Shown here piece after piece: positions 1-8,693 of a DNA stretch of 64,000 bases. Origin of the DNA: Solibaculum mannosilyticum (GTDB taxonomy: Bacteria; Bacillota; Clostridia; Oscillospirales; Acutalibacteraceae); the NCBI RefSeq assembly GCF_015140235.1, contig NZ_AP023321.1:1416501-1480500 (forward strand), written 5' to 3'. Position 1 is the first letter of the stretch, and each line of letters opens with the position of its first letter. A program made the position numbers and the translations under genes. Below the pieces are notes generated by a model. It saw only the letters and a list, made by a program, of their open reading frames with translations. It did no database searches and was not told the DNA's origin.

Positions 1-40
1 TCTGCACAATGTCTAAGATGTGCAACGACAGTTCCCGCAT
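1..40 (-). CDS. Partial ATP-binding (GHKL/anti-sigma-like) protein of a hydrogenase operon, N-terminus only
   Basis: Only the first 13 codons are inside the window. They read MRELSLHILDIVQ, the usual opening of the small ATP-binding proteins related to histidine kinases that sit beside NuoE/HydA-type genes in Clostridia. The ATG lies 5 bases after the stop of the NuoE-like gene, and an AGGA ribosome binding site lies inside that gene's last codons, so the two are surely co-transcribed. Function beyond ATP binding cannot be judged from this fragment. Confidence 0.6.
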   Translation of the reverse strand, partial: MRELSLHILDIVQ

Positions 41-45
41 GACGA

Positions 46-543
46 TTAATCCTGGTACTTGGCCAGGATGCTGTCTACATCATCCTCGGTCAAGCGGCCG
101 TACACTTCGTCGTTAACGGTCAGCACAGGGGCCAATCCGCAAGCGCCGATGCAACGGCATGCTTCCAACGAAAATTTGCCATCGGGTGTGCATTCATCTG
201 CACCGATTCCCAGTCGTTGGGAAAGTTTTTCATAGATTTTGCCCGAGCCTTTGACATAGCAAGCGGTACCCAGGCATACTGAGATCTTGTACTGCCCTTT
301 GGGCGACAGGGAAAATTGGGAATAAAAGGTGGCGACACCATAGATCTCCTCCATCGGGACTCCCATATTTTCCGAAATAATCTGCTGCACTTCTAAGGGG
401 AGATATCCATAGATCTCCTGAGCCTCCTGCAGCACCGGCATCAATGCGCCCTGTTGCCCTTTGTGAGACTCAATCACCTGAAGCAGTTGTTTTTCCTGTT
501 CAGGAGTCCCTTTAAAAGGCAGTTTGCCAATTCGCTTCTGCAT
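46..543 (-). CDS. NuoE-like 2Fe-2S subunit (NAD-dependent hydrogenase/NADH dehydrogenase 24 kDa type)
   Basis: This 165-residue protein has the thioredoxin-like ferredoxin fold of NuoE/HndA/HydC. Four cysteines bind one [2Fe-2S] cluster: C90 and C95 in CLGTACYVKGSG, and C131 and C135 in CRCIGACG. The N-terminal helical part (about 15-75) with the PMEEIYGVATFYSQF stretch is typical. In Clostridia such proteins pass electrons between a NuoF-like NADH/flavin subunit and the [FeFe]-hydrogenase large subunit in the cytoplasm; those genes are expected to the left, beyond the window. The start has a GGGAGG ribosome binding site. It is the first gene of its operon and is preceded by an inverted repeat that could be an operator. 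Confidence 0.88.
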   Translation of the reverse strand: MQKRIGKLPFKGTPEQEKQLLQVIESHKGQQGALMPVLQEAQEIYGYLPLEVQQIISENMGVPMEEIYGVATFYSQFSLSPKGQYKISVCLGTACYVKGSGKIYEKLSQRLGIGADECTPDGKFSLEACRCIGACGLAPVLTVNDEVYGRLTEDDVDSILAKYQD

Positions 544-584
544 GGTTCATTTCCTCCCTAAACTGTGTTATAGCATTTCAAAAC

Positions 585-615
585 ATGATTATTGCTAAAA
601 TAATGCAACAATCAT
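585..615. promoter_or_regulatory. Inverted repeat upstream of the NuoE-like gene, possible redox (Rex-like) operator
   Basis: Arms ATGATTATTGC (585-595) and GCAACAATCAT (605-615) match at 10 of 11 positions around a 9-base AT-only spacer. The core TTGC-N9-GCAA lies about 50 bp upstream of the NuoE-like start. The TTG...CAA ends recall Rex (NADH-sensing repressor) sites, but the spacing is not the standard 18-base Rex box, so the regulator is a guess. Confidence 0.4.
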
Positions 616-902
616 TCAACTTATAACATTACAAGTATAGCAGATAAAAGGTTAAAAATCTACAATAATCGGCATAAAAAAACGAAAAAATTTGCAATTT
701 TTGAGAGGTAATTCTTGCAATTCGTTTGTTTGACGTACTGACAGAAAATCAACCGTCCTTTTTTGGCAAAATCTCTAATATTTTTGTCCCTCTCTCTTTT
801 TTCCTCCTGAATCTCCTTTTTTCAGTTTTTATCTTTTACTATACCAAATTAGTTTATAACTAAAAATTTACCCTTTTTCTTTTCTATGTTATTCCCTCTC
901 TG

Positions 903-984
903 ATTTACAATTTTTACAGTTTCGTAATATCTTATCTTTTTTTATTTACAATCTTTACAGTTTCGTAATATCTTATTTTTTTTA
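903..984. repeat. Two tandem copies of a 41-base AT-rich repeat
   Basis: Copy one covers 903-943 and copy two 944-984. They share ATTTACAAT, TTTACAGTTTCGTAATATCT and TTAT and differ at only a few bases. The inner motif AATATCTTAT (926 and 967) occurs a third time at 1011-1020, overlapping the -10 of the downstream promoter. This arrangement fits iterated regulator-binding sites. Confidence 0.75.
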
Positions 985-994
985 TGATTCTATC

Positions 995-1023
995 TTGCAC
1001 CGTTTCCAAAAATATCTTATGAT
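995..1023 (+). promoter_or_regulatory. Sigma-A-type promoter for the MBOAT/DHHW operon
   Basis: TTGCAC (995-1000), a 17-base spacer and TATGAT (1018-1023) give a good sigma-A-type promoter about 110 bases before the MBOAT start. Confidence 0.5.
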
Positions 1024-1132
1024 GGTTAAGCAATACAAAAAAGTACAGTTGAACTTGTGATTTTGATGTATGCAAGTTTTCTCATCCTTGTACTTTTGCT
1101 ATTGACTACACCATCAGAATCGAGGAGAGACC

Positions 1133-2548
1133 ATGGTTTTTTCGAGCTTGATCTTTTTGTTTGGCTTCTTCCCCATCTGCCTGGCTCTGTATTTCCTAGC
1201 TCCAAATTTGAAGGTTAAGAACATCGTATTGATGATTCTTTCCCTTCTTTTTTATGCATGGGGCGAGCCTGTGTGGGTAATCTTGTTGATTTTTAGTGCC
1301 ATTGTGGATTTTGTCAATGGGCAACTGATTGATAAGTACCGAGGACAGTGGCAGAGTAAAGCTGCCTTGCTGGCTTCGGTAGTCATCAATCTGGGCCTTT
1401 TGGCTACCTTTAAATATTCCGGCTTTCTGGTGGAAAATATCAATGCTATCACCGGGTTGGGATTGCCTGTTCCTGGGTTCTCTTTGCCCATCGGTATTTC
1501 ATTTTATACCTTCCAAACCTTGTCCTATTCCATCGACGTCTACCGGGGCAATACACAGGTGCAGAAATCCTTTACTAATTTCTTATTGTTCGTCTCCCTA
1601 TTCCCCCAGCTTATTGCAGGACCTATCCTGCGGTATGCCGATATTGCAAAACAGCTCTCCGACCGCCGTACAACCTTAAAAGGGTTTTCTGCCGGCATCA
1701 CTCGTTTTGCCTGCGGCTTGGGTAAAAAAGTCCTGATCGCCAATGTCGCCGGAAGTTTGGCCACTCCTATTTTAGACGGCGATCTTTCTTCCGTATCGGT
1801 ATTGGGCGGATGGTTCAGCATCATGCTCTATGCCTTCCAGATTTACTTCGACTTCTCCGGTTATTCCGATATGGCTATTGGTTTGGGCAAGATGTTCGGC
1901 TTTGACTATGGTGAAAACTTCAATTATCCTTATATTGCCCGTTCGGCCACTGACTTCTGGAGGCGTTGGCATATCTCCTTGAGTTCTTTCTTCCGGGATT
2001 ATGTTTATATCCCGTTAGGCGGCAACCGCCGGGGACTCCCCATCCAGCTGCGCAACATCTTAATTGTATGGTTCCTCACTGGCCTCTGGCATGGAGCCAG
2101 TTGGAACTTTATCCTATGGGGACTTTTCTATGCGGTGTTCCTCATCTTGGAGAAAACCTTCCTGCTCAAAGTCTTGGATAAGATCCCCAGTATATTTGGC
2201 CATGTTTACGGCATCGCCCTTATTTTAATCGGATGGGTATTCTTCTACTTCACGGATCTCTCCAAGTGCTTCCGTATGCTGGGTATTATGTTCGGCATCG
2301 GAGCCAACGGATTTACCGATGCCAAAACTTCATTGGTCTTCTACAACAATCTTCCCTTTGTGATTGTGGCTATCCTAGCCTGTCTTCCCCTTAAGAAGCT
2401 GGTACGGTACGGCATTCATCGCCTCGATCCAAAAAGCGGGAAGTTGAATATGGGCCTCTCCATTGGATACAACATGGTCCTTCTCTTTATCTGTACCGCC
2501 TCTCTGGTGGGATCAACCTACAATCCCTTCCTCTACTTTAGATTTTAA
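1133..2548 (+). CDS. MBOAT family O-acyltransferase (AlgI/DltB-like)
   Basis: This 471-residue polytopic membrane protein has about ten hydrophobic segments and the family hallmarks: FWRRWHISLSSFFRDYVYIPLGG and TGLWHGASWNFILWG, whose His (residue 320) is the expected catalytic residue. MBOAT proteins of the AlgI type move acyl groups, usually acetyl, across the membrane onto extracytoplasmic polysaccharide. The start follows a GAGGAGAG ribosome binding site. The next gene, 14 bases on, encodes the DHHW-type partner that usually completes the transfer outside the membrane. The polymer modified is not identifiable here. Confidence 0.92.
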   Translation: MVFSSLIFLFGFFPICLALYFLAPNLKVKNIVLMILSLLFYAWGEPVWVILLIFSAIVDFVNGQLIDKYRGQWQSKAALLASVVINLGLLATFKYSGFLVENINAITGLGLPVPGFSLPIGISFYTFQTLSYSIDVYRGNTQVQKSFTNFLLFVSLFPQLIAGPILRYADIAKQLSDRRTTLKGFSAGITRFACGLGKKVLIANVAGSLATPILDGDLSSVSVLGGWFSIMLYAFQIYFDFSGYSDMAIGLGKMFGFDYGENFNYPYIARSATDFWRRWHISLSSFFRDYVYIPLGGNRRGLPIQLRNILIVWFLTGLWHGASWNFILWGLFYAVFLILEKTFLLKVLDKIPSIFGHVYGIALILIGWVFFYFTDLSKCFRMLGIMFGIGANGFTDAKTSLVFYNNLPFVIVAILACLPLKKLVRYGIHRLDPKSGKLNMGLSIGYNMVLLFICTASLVGSTYNPFLYFRF

Positions 2549-2562
2549 AAGGAGCCTTTGGT

Positions 2563-3921
2563 ATGAAACGCTTGTATATCGCAGCCATAACCTTGTTTCT
2601 CGTGCCGATTTTCGCCATGGGCTTTATCAGCCTAGTGGATCAGGATGCTACTGTTTCCGCCACTGAAAACCGCAATCTTAAAGAGAAGCCTTCGTTAACT
2701 TTTCAAACGCTCTTCGACGGTTCTTTTGCAAAGGATTTTGAAGAATATTATTCCGACACCTTCCCCTTCCGCGACGCTTTTATGAACGTCAATCAGGGAG
2801 TGCGTTCTCTCTTCACTTGGAAAGGCGAGGATGATGTCACCATTGTTGATCCCGGCCAAATCGACCATATCGGTGCTGGTGAACATTTACAGGACGGCGA
2901 TCTGCCTGATTCCTCATCTTCAGAGTCTTCCTCCTCTTCACCGTCATCTTCTTCCGCTCCTTCCTCATCTGCAAATGCCTCTTCTGAATCGGCCTCCTCC
3001 CAGGAGGAAGCTTCTTCCCCAGTGGAAGTACCTGACGATACGGAAGTGGACAACCACGGCGGCGTCATCATTGTCAAAGACCGGGCTATGGAACTCTTCA
3101 GCCTCAATGAAAAGAAGCTAACCAGCTACACCGATACTCTCAATAAAATGAAGACGCAGCTTCCTTCCTCTACCCGCGTTTTCAATCTGCTTGCGCCTAC
3201 CTCGGTGGAATTCTATTCCCCATCCAAGTATCATTCTCTAACCCAGTCCCAAAAAGGCGCCTTTGATCTGGCATACAGCCAGCTTCAGGACGTAATCCCT
3301 GTTGATGCCTACTCTGCTATCGCTCCGCACACCGACGAATACCTTTACTTCCGTACCGACCATCACTGGACAGCCCGTGGCGCTTACTACGCCTATACCG
3401 CTTTTGCCAAACAAGCTGGATTTACTCCTGTGGATATCAACGATTTTGAAACAGGTCAGATAGACGATTTCGTTGGTTCTCTTTATCGCGCTACCCAGGC
3501 TCAGGTCCTGAAAGACAATCCAGATTATGTAGAGTACTTCCTCCCCAACGTGGAGAACGAAGGAAAGTATTTTAAGAGTCAGGATATGACCGATGGTATC
3601 ACCATTCACGCTGTAGCCACTAAGGTCAATTCCTCCAACAAGTACCTTTGCTTTATCTCAGGCGATACCCTTCTTTCCCGCTTCACTACCGGCGTCAAAA
3701 ACGGAAAAAGTATCCTGGTCATCAAGGAGTCTTATGGCAATGCTTTCGTCCCGTGGCTTCTCAACCACTATGAAAACGTCTATGTATGTGATCCTCGTCA
3801 GGGTACCATTAACATTCCCTCTTTTGTCCGGGACAATAACGTCGATGATGTTTTGGCTATTAACTACGCTTTCTCTGCTTGCTCCGGGTTCAATAAATAC
3901 ATCGATAAATGTCTGGACTAA
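2563..3921 (+). CDS. DHHW family (AlgJ/AlgX-like) cell-surface acyltransferase partner
   Basis: This 452-residue protein has an N-terminal membrane anchor or signal (residues 5-25), the ENRNL and FRDAF motifs of this family, and the signature DHHW at residues 266-269 inside FRTDHHWTARG. AlgJ/AlgX-like proteins have an SGNH-hydrolase-type fold and take acyl groups from an MBOAT partner onto exopolysaccharide outside the cell, so the pairing with the preceding gene supports the call. Between about residues 118 and 155 there is a Ser-rich, low-complexity linker with Glu and Pro, absent from the conserved core. An AGGAG-like site precedes the ATG. A strong terminator follows. Confidence 0.85.
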   Translation: MKRLYIAAITLFLVPIFAMGFISLVDQDATVSATENRNLKEKPSLTFQTLFDGSFAKDFEEYYSDTFPFRDAFMNVNQGVRSLFTWKGEDDVTIVDPGQIDHIGAGEHLQDGDLPDSSSSESSSSSPSSSSAPSSSANASSESASSQEEASSPVEVPDDTEVDNHGGVIIVKDRAMELFSLNEKKLTSYTDTLNKMKTQLPSSTRVFNLLAPTSVEFYSPSKYHSLTQSQKGAFDLAYSQLQDVIPVDAYSAIAPHTDEYLYFRTDHHWTARGAYYAYTAFAKQAGFTPVDINDFETGQIDDFVGSLYRATQAQVLKDNPDYVEYFLPNVENEGKYFKSQDMTDGITIHAVATKVNSSNKYLCFISGDTLLSRFTTGVKNGKSILVIKESYGNAFVPWLLNHYENVYVCDPRQGTINIPSFVRDNNVDDVLAINYAFSACSGFNKYIDKCLD

Positions 3922-3957
3922 TGACGTTTTCCCCTCTTGGCCCTACAAAATGATATG

Positions 3958-4003
3958 CCCGCTGGGAACCGCTTACTAAGCCTTTCCCAGCGGGATTTTT
4001 TCT
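3958..4003 (+). terminator. Rho-independent terminator after the DHHW gene
   Basis: CCCGCTGGGAA (3958-3968) pairs with TTCCCAGCGGG (3984-3994), followed by ATTTTTTC. Confidence 0.9.
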
Positions 4004-4066
4004 GAACGTACCTTTAGAAAATGTGATGTCATAAACGAAAGATCCTTGACGAGGAGGATATACTGT

Positions 4067-4528
4067 ATGGACAACTACAGCATTTTATGTATCAGAGAAG
4101 AACCGGATCTTCTGAACTGTGCTGCCGACTGGTTTCACGAAAAATGGGGTATTCCTAGGGAGGAATACTATAAAAGCATGAATCAGTGTCTGCTAAATAA
4201 CCAGTCTATTCCCCAGTGGTATGTGGCAATTCTGAATGGAAACATTATCGGCGGTTTGGGCGTAATTGAAAATGATTTTCACGATAGAAAAGACTTGTCC
4301 CCTAATATTTGTGCCCTTTATGTGGAGAAAACCTATCGCAATCAAGGCGTCGCTGGACGTTTGCTTGACTATGCTTGCTCCGATATGAAAAAATATGGCA
4401 TAGAGGCACTTTATCTTATGACAGACCATACTTCCTTTTATGAGAGATATGGATGGAAGTTTTTATGTATGGTTCAAGGCGATGGCGATAACCATCTTTC
4501 TAGAATGTATGTCCACAGGGCTCCATAA
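4067..4528 (+). CDS. GNAT family N-acetyltransferase
   Basis: This 153-residue protein has a single GNAT domain. The acetyl-CoA binding stretch is LYVEKTYRNQGVAGRLLDYA (about 87-106), with the beta-bulge and pyrophosphate loop in RNQGVAG. The C-terminal FYERYGWKFL is the usual GNAT beta6-beta7 region. The substrate is unknown. The ATG at 4067 is chosen because GAGGAGG stands 8 bases before it; an upstream TTG in frame (4046) would place the ribosome binding site inside the gene. It is monocistronic, between two terminators. Confidence 0.85.
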   Translation: MDNYSILCIREEPDLLNCAADWFHEKWGIPREEYYKSMNQCLLNNQSIPQWYVAILNGNIIGGLGVIENDFHDRKDLSPNICALYVEKTYRNQGVAGRLLDYACSDMKKYGIEALYLMTDHTSFYERYGWKFLCMVQGDGDNHLSRMYVHRAP

Positions 4529-4556
4529 TAGAAATTTTTAAATCTATGAACAAAAA

Positions 4557-4593
4557 GACGGCCGGAAGAGAGATCCCTTCCGGCCGTCTTTTT
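4557..4593. terminator. Bidirectional terminator between GNAT and lysC
   Basis: AAGACGGCCGGAAG pairs with CTTCCGGCCGTCTT, with A and T runs on either side, so it can serve both the GNAT gene (plus) and the lysC end (minus). Confidence 0.9.
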
Positions 4594-4621
4594 TATGACA
4601 TAAAATTATCCTGTAGCCTAA

Positions 4622-5827
4622 TTAGGAGATAAAAGCATCGTGGATTGCAGCCACTGCACGGTCAGCCATATCACGATTGATGATAACTGAAATCTTGATT
4701 TCGCTGGTGGAAATCATCTGGATATTAATGTCAGCGTCATACAGCGCCTCAAACATACGGGCTGCTACGCCCGGATTGCTCTCCATACCGGCGCCTACCA
4801 CCGAGACTTTCGACACATTGTCATGATAATGGACATGTTTGCAGCCTACAATCTCCGCCATATCCTTGATGGCGTTCATCGCCGCCTCACCCTGGCTTTG
4901 CGGTACGGTAAAAGCGATGTCCTTTGTACCATCCCGGCCTATCGACTGCAGGATGATATCCACGTTGACTTGCGCCCCAGCCAAACGGGAGAAAATCTTA
5001 AAGGCGATACCTGGCTGATCCTTAACTCCCACAATGGAAATACGAGCTATATTATTATCACGGGTTACCCCTTTGATCAGCATTTTTTCCACATTAACTA
5101 CCTCCTTGACCTTTGTGCCCTCCACGGGATCAAGACTGGAGCGTACCTCCAGATCTACGTTGTATTTTTTTGCCATCTCTACCGAACGGTTATGCAAAAC
5201 CTGAGCGCCTAATGTAGCCAGTTCCAGCATCTCATCGTAGGTGATTTCTTCTAGTTTCCTCGCATTCTTCACCTTGCGGGGATCAGCAGTATATACACCG
5301 TCTACATCGGTGTAGATCTGGCAGCATTCAGCCTGTAACGCAGCGGCCAATGCAACGGCACTGGTATCCGATCCGCCGCGGCCCAGTGTACTGATATCCC
5401 CAAAGCGGTTGATTCCCTGGAATCCGGCCACTACTACAATATTGCGTTTATCCAATGCTTCACGGAGGCGGTCTGTGTCGATGCGCTTAATACGAGCGTT
5501 GCCGTTGACCGATGTCGTTTGAAATCCTGCCTGCCATCCCAGCATGGATACCACCGGGAATCCCAGCGATTCAATGGCCATGGCAAGCAAGGAGATGGAA
5601 ATTTCTTCTCCCGCCGCCAAAAGCATATCCATTTCCCGCTTGGAAGCTTTGGGATTGATCTCATTAGCCTTTTCAATCAGATCATCGGTAGTATCTCCTT
5701 GAGCGGACACCACTACGATAACATCATGTCCTTGGCGATAAGTATCGGTAACAATACGGGCCACATTGCGGACTCGGTCGGCATTGGCCACCGATGTACC
5801 TCCAAACTTCTGCACAATCAAACTCAT
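4622..5827 (-). CDS. lysC: Aspartate kinase
   Basis: This 401-residue protein phosphorylates L-aspartate, the first step towards lysine, threonine and methionine. The amino acid kinase domain starts with IVQKFGGTSVA and includes GRGGSDTSAVALAAAL and the TDVDGVYTADPR stretch. Two ACT domains occupy about residues 265-400 (starting near ITRDNNIARISI and VSKVSVVGAGMESNPGVAA) and are the allosteric sites, normally for lysine and/or threonine. It is the last gene of the ACT-hom-thrB-lysC operon, 54 bases after thrB, with a GGGGAG site before the ATG. Linkage to hom and thrB suggests threonine-responsive control, which is inference. Confidence 0.95.
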   Translation of the reverse strand: MSLIVQKFGGTSVANADRVRNVARIVTDTYRQGHDVIVVVSAQGDTTDDLIEKANEINPKASKREMDMLLAAGEEISISLLAMAIESLGFPVVSMLGWQAGFQTTSVNGNARIKRIDTDRLREALDKRNIVVVAGFQGINRFGDISTLGRGGSDTSAVALAAALQAECCQIYTDVDGVYTADPRKVKNARKLEEITYDEMLELATLGAQVLHNRSVEMAKKYNVDLEVRSSLDPVEGTKVKEVVNVEKMLIKGVTRDNNIARISIVGVKDQPGIAFKIFSRLAGAQVNVDIILQSIGRDGTKDIAFTVPQSQGEAAMNAIKDMAEIVGCKHVHYHDNVSKVSVVGAGMESNPGVAARMFEALYDADINIQMISTSEIKISVIINRDMADRAVAAIHDAFIS

Positions 5828-5881
5828 ACATTTCTCCCCTTGGTTTTATACTGGTTACAAACAACCCGCTTGGGCTTTTCC

Positions 5882-6796
5882 TCAAGCTTCCAGCGGGACA
5901 TCTTTTGTTACTTGAGCGCCTGGTTGATCGCAATCCAGCACAAGTACTTTCCAACCCTTGATGCCGCGCTGCTCCAGCCCCGATGACAGCTTACAAGCAA
6001 AATCCTCCTTGGATTCACGAGCATCGATTACACCCACAATGGTGGGACCTGCTCCGCTTAAATAGACGCCGTAAGCTCCTAGATCATAGGCTGCATCAAA
6101 AGCCTCCCGCATGCCGGGAATAAGCCCCAGACGATAGGGCTGATGAATACGATCTTGTACTGCCACCTTTAAGTTTTCCATACGTCCGGAAAAAAGAGCT
6201 GCCGTCATCAATGCTGCCCGGGATAGGTTAAAAACTGCGTCTGCTCTAGATAAACTCCCCGGTAAAATTCCCCGGGCAAATTCCGTTTTAATCTCAAATG
6301 GAGGGATCATAACCGCAAACTGGATCTGATCCGACACCGGCACACTGACGCTGTACACCTGTCCCCCTTCCATCACCGACGTCACCAGTCCTCCTAAAAT
6401 GGCAGGAGCAATGTTGTCAGGATGGCCCTCCATATGGGCGGCAATGGACAAAAGTTCCTGCCGTTCCATGGGTTCTCCCAGCAGGGCATTGGCACCCAAC
6501 AGTCCCGCCACAATGCAGGCTGAACTGCTCCCAAGCCCTCGGGTCATGGGGATCCCGTTTTTTTGGCGCACTTTTAGACCACAAAATGGACGTCCACATA
6601 GTTCATAGAGATGCCGCGCATTTTGAAAGATCATATTGTCCGTCCCTGTGGGGATGACAGTATCATCTACAGCAGCAATGTCTACTGTATCGCACTCCTC
6701 CATCCACACCTCATTGTAAAGGGTCAGAGCCAGGCCCAACGCGTCAAATCCAGGACCTAAATTGGCGCTGGTGGCCGGCACTTTTATTTTTATCAT
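5882..6796 (-). CDS. thrB: Homoserine kinase
   Basis: This 304-residue GHMP-family kinase makes O-phospho-L-homoserine for threonine synthesis. It opens with MIKIKVPATSANLGPGFDALG and has the ATP-binding loop GLGSSSACIVAG and the C-terminal motif YLSGAGPTIVGV. The ATG at 6796 is preferred because GGGAGG lies 7 bases upstream and the homologous N-terminus starts exactly there; the longer frame adds nine residues with no support. It sits between hom (50 bases away) and lysC. Confidence 0.95.
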   Translation of the reverse strand: MIKIKVPATSANLGPGFDALGLALTLYNEVWMEECDTVDIAAVDDTVIPTGTDNMIFQNARHLYELCGRPFCGLKVRQKNGIPMTRGLGSSSACIVAGLLGANALLGEPMERQELLSIAAHMEGHPDNIAPAILGGLVTSVMEGGQVYSVSVPVSDQIQFAVMIPPFEIKTEFARGILPGSLSRADAVFNLSRAALMTAALFSGRMENLKVAVQDRIHQPYRLGLIPGMREAFDAAYDLGAYGVYLSGAGPTIVGVIDARESKEDFACKLSSGLEQRGIKGWKVLVLDCDQPGAQVTKDVPLEA

Positions 6797-6846
6797 GCAC
6801 TGCACCTCCCTTCCCACAAACAATCAAACCGCATATGGTAATATAA

Positions 6847-8094
6847 TCAATAATCAAACAATCGGATACAGCCCAATACTTGGGTTCCATCCTGCTCCCA
6901 CTGGGAAAGCACTTGCTCCAATTTAGATTCCTGTATCTCTTCTGCCGTAGCAAATGCTACTTCGTCCGATGGGGCATTTGCGCGATGGGCCTCTTGGATC
7001 TCTCCAAATGCAACTTTTGCCGCGTCCAATACCTTCTGGGCATCCGAGGCCTTCAAGCGCAGATAAAACCGGGAGGATGTCTCTCGATAATCCTTTACGT
7101 AACCTTTTTCCCCGTCCTCCCAATAAAGGTACTTCTTATACTCCAGACGTTTCACACAATCGATCACATCGCCTACCACTGCCGACGCAGTCGGCAGTTT
7201 GCCAGCCCCCCGGCCGTAGAAGACCACATCACCCACTGCATCGCCTCTCACTAGAATGCCGTTAAATACGTCTTCTACACTGGCGAGCTGTCCGCTCCGG
7301 CCTACAATAGCCGGACATACCATAACCGACAGATGTCCATCCTCCAGCTTCTTCACCCGGCCAAGCAGTTTGATGACACCGTCCAAACTTTCAGCATACT
7401 CTACATCTTCCAATGTAATGTTGGTAATGCCTTCGGTATGCACTTGTTCCGGATAAACGTGCTTGCCAAATACGAGGGATGCTAAGATGCAAATCTTGCG
7501 GCAGGAATCGTCACCCTGGACATCTGCACTGGGATCCCGCTCGGCATAGCCCAATTTTTGAGCCATATCCAAAGCATCCTGGAAACTCATCTGTTCCCGG
7601 ATCATCTTGGTCAAGATGAAATTGGTAGTGCCGTTTAGAATACCGGCAATCTCATACACTTCATTGGCCGCCAGACACTGATACAGCGGCCGGATGATGG
7701 GAATGCCTCCCCCAACGCTGGCTTCAAACAAAAAACTGAGATTTTTTTCCCGGGCAATCTTTAAAAGTTCCGCGCCTTTGGTAGCCACCAATTCCTTATT
7801 GGAGGTCACGACGTGCTTTCCCTTGAGCATACAGGCTTTGACAAAATCATAAGCCGGATGCAAACCACCCATGCATTCTACCACAATGTCCACTTCCGGA
7901 TCATTTTCAATGGCGGAAAAATCTTTGACAAATTTATCGGCATAGGGCAAATCCGGGAATTCCCTCAGATCAAGAATATATTTAATGTGAATTTCGTCGT
8001 GGGCTTTTTTGGTGATACTCCCGTGATTCTTCCGGAGCACCTCCACTACGCCGGATCCTACCGTTCCATGCCCCAGCACTGCGATTTGAACCAT
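6847..8094 (-). CDS. hom: Homoserine dehydrogenase
   Basis: This 415-residue enzyme reduces aspartate semialdehyde to homoserine with NAD(P)H. The nucleotide-binding motif GHGTVGSGVVEVL is at the N-terminus; the catalytic region has GILNGTTNFILTKM and YAERDPSADVQGDD. A C-terminal ACT-like regulatory domain (about 340-415) is present though divergent. The start at 8094 (MVQIAVLGHG) fits the family and has a GAGAGGA site upstream; a longer frame to 8145 is not supported. It precedes thrB in the same operon. Confidence 0.95.
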   Translation of the reverse strand: MVQIAVLGHGTVGSGVVEVLRKNHGSITKKAHDEIHIKYILDLREFPDLPYADKFVKDFSAIENDPEVDIVVECMGGLHPAYDFVKACMLKGKHVVTSNKELVATKGAELLKIAREKNLSFLFEASVGGGIPIIRPLYQCLAANEVYEIAGILNGTTNFILTKMIREQMSFQDALDMAQKLGYAERDPSADVQGDDSCRKICILASLVFGKHVYPEQVHTEGITNITLEDVEYAESLDGVIKLLGRVKKLEDGHLSVMVCPAIVGRSGQLASVEDVFNGILVRGDAVGDVVFYGRGAGKLPTASAVVGDVIDCVKRLEYKKYLYWEDGEKGYVKDYRETSSRFYLRLKASDAQKVLDAAKVAFGEIQEAHRANAPSDEVAFATAEEIQESKLEQVLSQWEQDGTQVLGCIRLFDY

Positions 8095-8181
8095 AATTAT
8101 TTCATCCTCTCTCGTCCACCTGCCCGCGGCCTCTGAACCTCGCACAAGCTTTATACATTTTGATTGTTTTCTTTTGCATGC

Positions 8182-8637
8182 TCATGCACCCGATACATTC
8201 TCAATGCTCTGGACGCCATCAATCTCCTTAAGCGCCCCCAAAAGATCTTCCAGCTTAAAATCCCCCTGATCGGTCCGCACTGAGATGGATACCGGCGCCG
8301 CCCCCATAACGGGAATGTTTTGATTGATCGTCAGGATATTGACTCCCGATTGGTACAAGCTGGCGATTACCTGGGATAAAACTCCCGGTCGATCCCTTAA
8401 AATCATATGCATGGTGATGATACAGGAATTCGTCCGGTCGTTGTATGGGAAAAAGGCATCCTTGTATTTATAAAAAGCACTGCGGGAGATGCCTGCCATC
8501 CGGGACGCCTCCGCTGAACTCTGCGCTTGGCCATTGTTTAAATATTCCTTTGCCTCGGCCACCCGCAGAAAAACCTCTGGTAAAGCTGAGGCTTCCACTA
8601 CATAAAACCGTGCCAGTTCCGGCATATCGTCCACCAC
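8182..8637 (-). CDS. ACT domain-containing protein (PheB/UPF0735 type)
   Basis: This 151-residue protein has a short N-terminal helical part with a helix-turn-helix-like stretch (AEASRMAGISRSAFYKYKD, about 42-60) and a C-terminal ACT domain (about 70-148: MILRDRPGVLSQVIASL). Such proteins occur just upstream of hom or pheA in Firmicutes and are thought to be amino-acid-sensing regulators; the exact ligand is not established. It is the first gene of the threonine operon, behind a well-formed promoter. An internal ATG (MPELARF) after GGTGG is a possible alternative start. Confidence 0.88.
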   Translation of the reverse strand: MVDDMPELARFYVVEASALPEVFLRVAEAKEYLNNGQAQSSAEASRMAGISRSAFYKYKDAFFPYNDRTNSCIITMHMILRDRPGVLSQVIASLYQSGVNILTINQNIPVMGAAPVSISVRTDQGDFKLEDLLGALKEIDGVQSIENVSGA

Positions 8638-8664
8638 CCAAATACGGTTGTATCTATAGGATAA

Positions 8665-8693
8665 ACTATACCATTCCGCCGGGTTTTGCTCAA
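8665..8693 (-). promoter_or_regulatory. Promoter of the ACT-hom-thrB-lysC operon
   Basis: On the minus strand TTGAGC (8693-8688), a 17-base spacer and TATAGT (8670-8665) lie just ahead of the ACT gene. The predicted leader is only about 25 bases, so a T-box or other long leader riboswitch is excluded for this promoter. Confidence 0.55.

Larger units (their letters stand above)
544..1132. other. AT-rich intergenic region between divergent NuoE-like and MBOAT genes
   Basis: This 589-base gap has no convincing gene. It holds the leader and inverted repeat of the NuoE-like gene at the left, a long pyrimidine-rich AT tract in the middle, a 41-base tandem repeat at 903-984 and a promoter at 995-1023 for the acyltransferase gene. 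Short open frames in it lack ribosome binding sites. Confidence 0.7.

Noticed and set aside
4046-4066. Upstream TTG start for the GNAT gene
   Set aside because: The GAGGAGG ribosome binding site would then lie inside the gene; the ATG at 4067 is correctly spaced.
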